DNA from: Rugalucina vietnamica
Taxonomy: Eukaryota; Mollusca; Bivalvia; Lucinida; Lucinidae
NCBI GenBank assembly: GCA_964017185.1
Contig: OZ024869.1
Location: 56,632,761 to 56,696,760 of the forward strand
Length of the DNA stretch: 64,000 bases
Direction of reading: 5' to 3'
In this document: in pieces, positions 23,510 through 32,514 of the stretch
Layout: the number at the start of each line of letters is the position of its first letter
How positions within the stretch are numbered: the stretch's first letter is position 1
Made by a program: the position numbers and the translations under genes
The notes under the pieces: model-generated
Told to the model about the DNA's origin: nothing
The model's input: the letters and a program-made list of their open reading frames with translations, nothing else
Database searches by the model: none

Positions 23510-26500
23510 ATTTATTTAAAGATATCCATAATTCATTTATGGGTATCCATAATTCATTTATGGATATCCTTAATTCATTTATGGATATCCTAAAATAATT
23601 AAAGATATCCATCAATATTTTTGGATATCCTAAAATGAATTATGGATATCCTTAAATGAATTATGGATATCTATAATTGAATTATGGATATCCTGAAATA
23701 CATTTTTGGATATCCAAAAATCACGATGAATTATGGATATCCATAATTCGATTTTTGGATATCCAAAAATCAAAATATGGATATCCTTAAATCAGCTCAT
23801 TTAAGGATATCCTTAAATGTGTTTTATGATATCCAAAAATAAGCTTGAATTTAGGATATCCATAATTCGATTTTTGGATATCCATGATTCTTTTTTTGGA
23901 TATCCATAATGATCTGATTTAAGGATATCCATAATTCGATTTTAGGATATCCATAATTCATTCTAAAAAATATTTCTTTTCCATGATGATTTTTTCCGTG
24001 TAATACGCATGCGCTAACTTAAACTGAACGAAACGGAAGCCAACGTAAATTCAACCACACCGGATGCCTCCATTCTCTGACTAGGGAGAAATCATTATAT
24101 CCCATAGGCACGTATGGGGTGCCGTTTTACTATTTATTTCCTATTTATGGATATCCATAATTCATTTTTGGATGTCCAAAATTCATTTTTGGATATCCAT
24201 AATATATTGTTATGCCCCGGATCCCTGCCCGAATATGTGTATGTCACGAATTTATGTACATCATGTATTTACTGGATCGCTTAGGCTTCACAAAGCTCTA
24301 TTTTTGCATGTCATGTTATTTAATCTGATTTACTTTATTGAGCGAATTATTTTACCTGTATCTGTATGGCAGTATCTTTTTAATGGCCATTATACCATGT
24401 ATTTATTGATAAATACGATCCAGTTTCACAAATCATCTTGTTGACATGAAGCGTGTGTATTGATTTCTTTGTGTGAATGCAATATTGTGTGAAAGAGAGG
24501 CTGTCAGTCTGTTGCTGTGCTGTAATCTCGACAGTTGTCAAAATAAAAAATCAGAATAGATCGCCAAATCAATCAAAGTTCCCAATTTCCCCCAGTCAAA
24601 TCACCGTAAGGGTCATTTAGAGAAATTATTCTTCTTTCATTTCGCAACATCAACATGACAAAGTTCATTCATTTTTATATAGTTTTTGCCGATTTTCTGC
24701 AGTCTCTCAGTGTATTTTCAGAATTTACTGACTGTCATGGCCGACTTTTTGCATCTTGACGTCACGTATACAGTGCGTCGCGGTGTAGGATCACGTGGTC
24801 CTACAAGCTATACACTGTATACGTTGTGTGCTTGCAGACTATACATTGTATATGTTGTATACGCTGTAGGCATACAAGATTTACATTGTATACGATGTAG
24901 GTTTACACTGTAGACACTGTAGGGTATATAAGAAACGTTCTGTATACATACAGGGGCTTCACGTTTTGATCGTTCTACCGAGAGGCTGCGTTTTTTAGGT
25001 CTCTCGATTTTATTTGGATTTAATCTTAATTTTGAGGATTTCTTTGGTTAAAATTACAAAAATAAATAGGGAATAAATAAAGGAAGACAGTTTAAGCATA
25101 AATTTCATTTATTTTCACACTTTTGAACATTTTGAAGAATTTTAAAGGAAAATAACATTTAATTACATTTTCAAGTAAATCTGGCCGTTTTGTTGCAAAT
25201 CTGACATGTATTATTAAGGCTGAAGCTGACACAGCATTGTATGCAAGTGATTATTTTGCCAAAGCATCTCATTTTTCATTAAGGTTCCATGCTACCATAT
25301 TTAAAGTTGTTTCAAGTCGTGTTTTAATACATTATTTCATCATTGTTACATACCTGTTGTTTATATTTGAACAAGTTTGCACAACCGTCACATGTTCTAA
25401 TCTAGTCATTTGTTAATTAAAAGAAATGCAAACTTGAACAACCTCTTTGTTGTTGATTTCACACCATTAATTGCATGTTGATACGTCATTAAGATCATAC
25501 TCATTATTTCATCAAAAGTCATTTTTGGTTGAAGCCCGCTTTATTTTACGCTTTATTCTGATAACCCTGAACCCCAAGCAAGACCAGAACCACCTCCAAT
25601 CGTTTGGCACGGACCGGGTCGTAACAATATTTTTGGATACTCATAATTCTTTTTTGGATATCCTAAAATCGATTTATGGATATCCTTAATTCGGCTGAAT
25701 ATTGGATATCCATAAATTGATTTTAGGATATCCTATAATCGAATTATGGATATCCTGAAATACAATCCTATTTTTGGATATCCATAATTCGATTTAAGGA
25801 TATCCTAAAATCGAGCTAATATTGGATATCCATAATTCGATTTATCCTTAATTATTGTAGGATATCCATAAATGAATTAAGGATATCCATAAATACATTA
25901 TGAATATCCTTAAATAAATTATGGATATCCAAAAATAGGGAATACATAGTAAAACGGCACTCCATAGGCACGTACATCATTTTTTTGTGATTTAAGGATA
26001 TCCTTAAATGAATTATGGATATCCTTAAATACAGTCCTATTGAAGGAAATCCATAACTCATTTATGGATATCCATAAATCGAATTATGGATATCCAATAT
26101 TAGCCCGATTTTAGGATATCCTTAAATTGAATTATGGATATCCAAAAATAGGATTGTATTTTAGGATATCCATAGTTCGGTTTTAGGATATGCTAAATCT
26201 ATTTATGGATATCCAATATTCAGACGAATTTAGGATATCCTTAAATTGATTTTAGGATATCCAAAATGAATTATGGATATCCAAAAAAGAATTATGGATG
26301 TCCAAAAATAAGTTTTGGATATCGAAAAAAATAAGGATATCCATAATTCATTTCAGGATATCCATAATTCATTTCAGGATATCCATAATTATTATGGATA
26401 TCCATAATTCATTTATGGATATCCATAATTCATTTTAGGATATCCAGAAATGTTAATGGATATCATTAATTATTTAAGGATATCCATAAATGAATAAAGG

Positions 26501-26920
26501 ATATCCATAAATAAATTATGGATATCCTTAAATGAATTATGGATATCCAAAAATAGGGAATAAATAGTAAAATGGCACCCATAGGCACGTACATCATTTT
26601 TTGCGATTTAAGGATATCCTTAAATTATGGATATCCTAAAATACAGTTCTATTGAAGTACACCCATAACTCATTTATGAATATCCATAAATCGAATTATG
26701 GATATCCAATATTAGCCCGATTTTATAATATCCTTAAATCGAATTATGGATATCCAAAAATAGGATTGTATTTTAGGATATCCATAGATCGATTTTAGGA
26801 TATCCTAAAATCAATTTATGGATATCCAATATTCAGACGAATTAAGGATATCCATAAATCGATTTTAAGTATCCAGAAATGAATTTTGGATATCCAAAAT
26901 GAATTATGGACTTTTTTCAA
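23510..26920. repeat. GGATATCC palindrome array, core of element B
   Basis: Dozens of GGATATCC octamers, usually as TTATGGATATCCATAATT or AAATTGGATATCC variants, occur at about 20-30 bp spacing at 23510-23970, 24145-24205 and 25630-26910. The octamer is its own reverse complement and contains GATATC. A conserved spacer (CCATAGGCACGTA next to GTAAAACGGCA) occurs inverted near 24100 and again near 25960 and 26580. It may be a second foldback element nested in element B. Confidence 0.8.
24208..25626 (+). mobile_element. Solo LTR-like insertion (1,419 bp) in the GGATATCC array
   Basis: It begins TGTTATGCCCCGG and ends CCGGGTCGTAACA, TG...CA style with inverted ends. ATAT flanks both sides (24204-24207, 25627-25630). 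Inside are TATATAAG at 24925-24932, a TATA-box candidate, and AATAAA at 25071 and 25082, as expected for an LTR with promoter and polyadenylation signals. There is no second copy or internal gag/pol, so a solo LTR is the best reading. A DNA transposon with 15-bp terminal repeats is the alternative. Confidence 0.6.
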
Positions 26921-27776
26921 AATTTGGGCGCGGATGGAATCGGACTTGCATATACAATACGTTAAGATACGAACATATACGGAAAAGATACGAATTGTTA
27001 CGGATATGACGGATAGATACGAAAGGTCAGTCCGCAGCGTCCGCAGCATCCGGATGTGCTAGTGTGACTGTAGTTTGACTAAAACCTGCGTTTTCTTGCA
27101 TCAAATTTCACCGTTATATACGCAAGAAAACGCAACATTACGTATCTGAAGGTGTATGTCTGTATCTCAAAGTAACAGATGGTATCGAAAGGTATGTAGT
27201 CAAGTATCTTAACCGTATATATTCGAATTTATCCGTAACTATCTTCGAACGTATCCGTATCTTTCCTGAACTACCCGTATTTATTCGTATTTAAAGGTAA
27301 TAAATTCATTAAGAACCGTTAGCCCCGCCCACAAAATTCTGCGGATCGCTACGTATAGTATTCGCAACTATCCGCGGCATCCGTAAGCGCTAGTGTGACC
27401 TAGGCATTACATTCTTTGCTGTAACGCATCTACAATTGGCTTTATTGATAGCAAATACAATCCTATACAAAAACGCACTGACGCGACAGAAACAAACACT
27501 GCCTGTTGATCGAGATTTGTAGATCTCTGTTTTCGTTCTTTTAACTTCTCAGACATAATGTCCTGCTTTGATCTTTCAAGATAACTTCTGTGTGGCACAA
27601 AGTTCGCAAACTCTCTATTTCATGGCATCCTTTTATGCCAAACTTATACTCTAAACGTAATTATAACGACAACGAAAATCGGGATTTTCCCAAAGTTATT
27701 TTCATAATACTGAATCTAAACTTAATTTAAACATTTAGAAAAATACTACCTAATTTCTGCATAATTTTCCACAGTT

Positions 27777-27959
27777 TTACAAAGCTTCATTTTTTTCTGC
27801 AATCTCTTGGATAAAACGCCAAATTTCAGCCTGCAGCCACACGGGAGTAAATCCTTTAACAGTCGTGTTATATTTACCTCGCATATACATTTTGAAGTAT
27901 TTGTAAACCAAACAGATAAGAATAGCACACACGTGAATTTCGACATCTGACATCGACAT
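27777..27959 (-). pseudogene. Right-arm copy of the conserved short frame
   Basis: Reads MSMSDVEIHVCAILICLVYK, YFKMYMRGKYNTTVKGF, then TPVWLQAEIWRFIQEIAEKN and a stop after EAL. Aligned with 8337-8519, most differences are conservative and in frame. It is longer than the left copy. The family is unknown. A third, broken copy of the neighbouring non-coding sequence flanks 29421-31215. Confidence 0.3.
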
Positions 27960-28203
27960 AAAATTTTGCTAATTCTCATTGATTTGTAGAACGATTAATT
28001 AGCGTCCCTTATATTTCCAGCTCACTCGAAACAGTTTTCTGAATGCATCTTATCTTGTGAAGTGCAGAAACGGCTAAGCAGATGCTTCTATCTCAATGTA
28101 TGCTGAAAACAACACGAATAACTCGTAGTTATCAGGGCCCAGTTATTCAATATTAACAATGTCGTTAGTTAACGATTCGTTAAAATTTCATTTGGCAATA
28201 TTA

Positions 28204-28293
28204 CAAATACACTGTTATTTTTTGTTGATAAAATGTGAGAATCCTTTGCAAAGGATTCTCACATTTTATCAACAAAAAAGAACAGTGTATTTG
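28204..28293. repeat. 90-bp near-perfect palindrome, no loop
   Basis: Left arm 28204-28248 and right arm 28249-28293 are reverse complements with one mismatch in 45 (GTTATTTTTT versus the complement of AAAAAAGAAC). The centre is CCTTTGCAAAGG. It would extrude as a cruciform. No flanking target duplication was found. Confidence 0.92.
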
Positions 28294-28514
28294 CTTTTGA
28301 AGTCGATATATAGTTAACAAATTGAGGGCAAGCTAACAAAGTTTTGAACAACTGGCCCCAGTTGTAAAAGTTGCACTTCTTATTGAAGTCAGCATAGAAA
28401 ATACAGGTAATTAGTGTGCTTAAATTTGCTTGCACGATTTGTTGTACGAAGGCCAAGTTGATTGTTTGTGGTCACATACAGTTTTTTCAATAATGTCGAG
28501 ACAAAGCTTACGTT

Positions 28515-28790
28515 TCAGACTACTACTACTGCTCCAGGATGCAACATAGTCGTTGTAGGTCTAGAACCCCTGGCGACGTCAGCATGGTCAGGCACTTTAT
28601 TTGTGTTTATCGGGCAAAGAAAATATCTGTCACTTGGGTTCGATCCCCACAGGCGGCATGTTGTTGTGTCCTTGAGCAAGGCACATTAACTCACTTCAGT
28701 ACTGGTTAAACCCAGGAAGCGTCCCGACATGACTAATCAATTGTTGACTGGGACGTTAAGCCTCAATACAATACAAACAAACAATTTTTG
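28515..28790 (+). mobile_element. tRNA-derived SINE (+)
   Basis: B box in CTTGGGTTCGATCCCCACAG (28634-28653), then GTGTCCTTGAGCAAGGCAC and the 3' end TTGACTGGGACGTTAAGCCT followed by (AATAC)/(AAAC) tail units. The body closely matches the opposite-strand SINE at 28993-29175 and the tail at 62830-62960. Confidence 0.75.
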
Positions 28791-28992
28791 GTGCACAAAA
28801 TTGGTTGTTTGGATGGTTGATATCTTGTTTTATCGTAAAAACTTAAACAGGGTTTAGCTGTTGAGTCTAGCTGTGGAGACGAGATCTCGACAGAAAGAGG
28901 GCAAAAGCTATTGAACCTTGGCGCTCCTAATGTTTCAGTCATCTGATTTGGGTTTGTACAAAAATGGGAACGATGGAACATACGTCTTTGTT

Positions 28993-29178
28993 TGGGTTAA
29001 GATTTAACGTCCCAGTCAACAATTTGACGAAATCACCGCTTCCTGGGTTTTAACCAGTACTCTGGGGAGATAATGTGCCTTGCTCAAGGACACAGCACGG
29101 TGCCGCCATTAGGCATCGAACCCAGGACCTCTCGATTCGGAGTCAGATGCTCTACCACTACGCCATCACAATCCCCCA
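28993..29178 (-). mobile_element. tRNA-Arg-like SINE (-)
   Basis: On the minus strand the head reads GATGGCGTAGTGGTAGAGCA (A box), TCTGACTCCGAATCG (anticodon arm resembling tRNA-Arg CCG) and GGTCCTGGGTTCGATGCC (B box). The same GTGTCCTTGAGCAAGGCAC body and TTGACTGGGACGTTAA end follow. There is no matching acceptor stem, so it is a SINE head, not a tRNA gene. Confidence 0.8.
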
Positions 29179-29420
29179 TGAAAAATACCACATGTATTAA
29201 GTCATTTGAAGTCAGTTTGCAGGTGATCTTAATAAACACATTTGTCATGTCGTATGCCTTTTAGTTTTAGATCATTGTGTTTTTCCTACCGTGTTTACTG
29301 CCACTCTCTTATACTCACTTGCGCCTGTGTTGAAAAACTGGAAAATGCTGCCAAATTTTCATCAGGTCTCAGAAAAAGTGAAACTTTGTAAAAAAATAAA
29401 AAAAATATGCAAAAAAAGGT

Positions 29421-31215
29421 ATGTTGCAACCAGAAATGTAACAATGTAACAATTGTTACATTTTGGGCAGTTTGTTACATTTTGGGCCGACAACGTCGAC
29501 CAGAAATGTTACAATCATGTTACAAAAGTTTTGTTACATTTTGGGTCGATGAGTGGCATATTTTTGAAAAAAAAAATGAATATTTAAACAAACACTTTAG
29601 CATCTATTATCCGTCAAAGACGATGAAGAGAAACACGTTTATCTTTCAATTTCTTCACTCAATCCACATTTTCAACAAACTATAATATTAAGACTTAATA
29701 TTTTGAATTAAAACTTAGAAAATGACTTCCCAACGAGTACTATCCCCTACCATCGCATGTCGAAACTTTTCCAGTTATATCCAAAAATGGTGAAAGAATA
29801 AATTATTCTATCATTTTTTCTTATTCAAGACATTCGTGTTGTTACATTGTTACAATTTAGGTTTTCCATATACGACCCAAAATGTAACAATGTAACAAAA
29901 TCTAAACTTTCTCTTCCAAACTACTAGCGTTTCCTAACCCTTTTCCTTTGTAAAGTTTTGAAAAGAATAGTAGCTACTTTGCTGGCTGCGGGGTACATCA
30001 GGATAACCAGTCTATAATAAGAAATTGAATACCCAAGACTTAAATAGTACGTGATTTCGGCCTGGGATTTTGGCCATTTGTCACCACTTGGGAAGGAAAA
30101 ATCTTTACATGTGTTTTGTCGATGAGTCTGATAAGTACAGAGAATTTTTCAGTATGATAGCTGTCTCATATCGATAGCTTTTGTCCTAAAAACTCGTATT
30201 TCGACATGTACCCAAGTTCGTCACTTTCAATTAAGACAATATGGTGTACCTACGAAATCAGACATATCTTACATGTACAAGCTATTATCCTTAACATGTG
30301 AATATGGTACCAAGTTAAGGTTTAGGCGCTGAACCTTTGTCTAGTTGTCATACACGTAAATTATCTAATTTGCATACTCATTAATATTTAAGAAAACTTA
30401 AAAAATAAGATGCAAACTATGGGAAAACGAAAATCTTCGTATGTTAATCATTTAATCAGTCCTATATTACCTACAGTTTATCATAGACAATGTAATATGG
30501 TAGGCCTACCAAGTTCAAGCGTGTGCTAAGAACATTCATTTGGCGTATCACATGTTCAAATCAGCCTACTTTGCTTATTCTTGAACGTGAGAATTGGGCA
30601 GAAAAGGCGAAATTAATTTCTAAGTACGCGAATTTCATACGGTTTTTCACTGACACAGCCCTATATTCTGAAAATGGTTATGCGCATCATGCATGTCAGG
30701 ACCCTTGTCGTACAATTTGTACAATGAGTGAGGTGGGGGTGGGGTTCTCATTGCCTGTCAATGTGGTAATATAGGAGTTGAGGTCAAATTGGACCAAAAC
30801 AACAAACGTTTCAGAATTGTGGAATTTCATTTTTTTCCCTAAACCAGCCCCTTATTTTAATGGTTTAATTATGTGTATCATGAAGCCAAGTGACCTGGTA
30901 CCACCATGGATGGGGTTCGATGGCGTCGGTGACTACGGGGACCACACAAAATGGGTAGTAGACAGCTAGAATATCCCATTTTGTAAAAAATATTTTTGTT
31001 ACATTTTGGACCGACAGCGTCGACAGCAACAAACTGTCGCTGTAACTGTTGTTACATTGTTACATTTTGGGTCGATATGTACTCTATCGACCCAAAATGT
31101 AACAAAAAAATTGTTACATGATTGTTACATTTCTGGTCGTCGTTGTTGGCTCAAAATGTAACAAACTGCCCAAAATGTAACAATTGTTACATTGTTACAT
31201 TTCTGGTTGCAACAT
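29421..31215. mobile_element. Foldback element D with TGTTACATTTTGGG words, AGGT target duplication
   Basis: Ends ATGTTGCAACCAGAAATGTA and its complement are inverted over about 70 bp (29421-29490 with 31145-31215). Words TGTTACATTTTGGG and GAAATGTAACAA recur on both sides. AGGT flanks both ends (29417-29420 and 31216-31219). The flanks are a third copy of the sequence at 8562 and 27745, which has one AGGT and no insert. The interior (29560-30990) has no recognised gene. Confidence 0.82.
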
Positions 31216-31330
31216 AGGTAGTATTTTAAATTTCTAAATTTATGCATATCTTCAGTTTGGATTCAGTTTTATGAAAATAACTTTGAAAAAGGTCCGATTT
31301 TCGTTGGCGTTATAATTCCGTTTATCGGCT
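31216..31330 (+). repeat. Third copy of palindrome-arm sequence flanking element D
   Basis: GTATGAAAATAACTTTGAAAA-like stretch ending CGTTATAATTCCGTTTA matches 8570-8655. The left flank before 29417 (GAAACTTTGTAAAA) matches the adjoining arm sequence. It breaks off after TTCCGTTTA. Confidence 0.7.
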
Positions 31331-32400
31331 TGGACTGGAATTGGCTTGATTACAGGAATGGACTACCGGAATGGACATTTATATGTCTCCTAGTGTAATT
31401 TTCATTTAGTTTTTAATGACAGGATGGCCTAGAATATGCACAGACTGTGATTAGTCAAATAATTGCTTGGTTTAGGTACCGCAATTTTGTGTTCCATCGA
31501 TCGGGTAGAGGCCTAACTCATGTGCTCATGATCTTTTGGGGTACTGTCACAGTGCCAGCACTTTTTACTAATTTCTATTTGCACCTATGATGTAGAATAA
31601 CCCTTGAGATGTCTGTAATATTTCTATCAAAGGAACCTCTGAGCTATAACCGCATCCCAGACCCCACCCCTTCCGTTTTGAGTATAGTAAAGTTTGTAAG
31701 GTACATGTAAACACAATGTACAATTATACATGTACTAGTATTTTGATATTTTCATCATTGGAGCGTTAGATTTGGAATATGCATTGTATGTCAAATATTT
31801 TCTATGTCATCTTGCTCTTCATGTGTGTTGCATCATTTCTGTGATTTTTTAGTGGGATTTTAAATCTGATTGTACAATCTCTATGCCTTCTATTCTTTCT
31901 TTTTTCTAAATAGTTAAAATCCAAGTTTTGTATTTTCATGGCGGTGTTCTGTCATTTTATCTGAATAAGTATTAAATTCTACTCGCCTCACCGACACCCG
32001 TCTAGTCTAATTAGCCGACATGTCATCGTTCCCTGTAGCTCCTGCCATTACTGAGAAATCGAAAATGATCTTCACAATTTATATCTTGTTATGGCTGTAT
32101 TAATGTCTGTTATTGTCTAACTGAAATAATCAACTCGGAAAGATAAGAAAAAAATCTTGCACTACAATTAATTGTCATCTTTATGGCAATATTGCCTGAG
32201 TAAACCAAGATTTTCGTCACGATACATTGGAATTATTGTTTGCAATTTTGCAATATTGTAAATGGCCGGTTATCTGTAATAATATGTTCCATGGGCTCTG
32301 AGCAAAGTAGCGACTGGGACAATTTTGAAACAGCAAGCTTAAATGTTACCATATTTTATTGACTGAAATGCATGTTTTATTTTTATCATTCTGTTTGCAG
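31331..32400. other. Sequence upstream of first recognised receptor exon
   Basis: 1.07 kb that should be intron, given that exon A starts mid-codon. I looked for an exon with one Cys and a phase-1 donor and found none convincing. The last bases TTATCATTCTGTTTGCAG are a good acceptor. Confidence 0.5.
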
Positions 32401-32514
32401 GTCTGTTATACTGCAATGCCACATGGGATACAATGGAATGCTGGGACTACACGATGGCTGGCACTACAGCATACCAGTACTGTCCAACTTACGTCAAACT
32501 ATCAAACCCTCTTG
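32401..32514 (+). CDS. Receptor exon A: hormone-binding domain, first part
   Basis: Acceptor TGTTTGCAG ends at 32400. The exon starts with two bases completing an upstream codon, so at least one 5' coding exon ending in phase 1 must exist. It reads LLYCNATWDTMECW and on to YCPTYVKLSNPL, ending with one base of the next codon before GTAATC. It contains three cysteines of the class B domain, the conserved Asp/Trp pair and one N-glycosylation sequon (NAT). Confidence 0.95.

Larger units (their letters stand above)
22885..27406. mobile_element. Foldback element B, PIF/Harbinger-like, TTA target duplication
   Basis: Terminal inverted repeats TGCCTAGGTCACACTAGGGC (left) and, on the complement, TGCCTAGGTCACACTAGCGC (right). 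TTA flanks both ends (22882-22884, 27407-27409). The left palindrome arm has the single-TTA empty site at about 8890-8900. Subterminal regions (22910-23270 and 26930-27400) are full of short words such as CGTATCTGTCCG and CCGTAACTG in both orientations. The centre (23510-26920) is the GGATATCC array. No transposase frame is seen. A 3-bp TWA duplication fits PIF/Harbinger; the family is otherwise inferred. Confidence 0.75.
16428..28013 (-). repeat. Right arm of the ~20-kb palindrome
   Basis: Reverse-complement partner of 8305-16247. It is longer because of the 4.5-kb insertion at 22885-27406. It ends near TTAATTAGCGTCCCTTATAT, matching AAGGAACGTTAATTAATCG at 8308. No functional gene was recognised; open frames within it are fragments of repeats. 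Confidence 0.85.

Noticed and set aside
23510-26920. CRISPR-like array (regular repeats with spacers)
   Set aside because: Repeats are 8-bp palindromes with variable AT-rich flanks in a eukaryotic transposable element. There are no unique spacers and no cas genes.
29105-29175. tRNA-Arg gene on the minus strand
   Set aside because: A and B boxes are present, but the acceptor stem does not pair and a SINE body follows directly.
30523-30774. Candidate N-terminal exon of the receptor
   Set aside because: It lies inside foldback element D, has no signal peptide followed by a phase-1 donor, and its cysteines do not fit the class B pattern.
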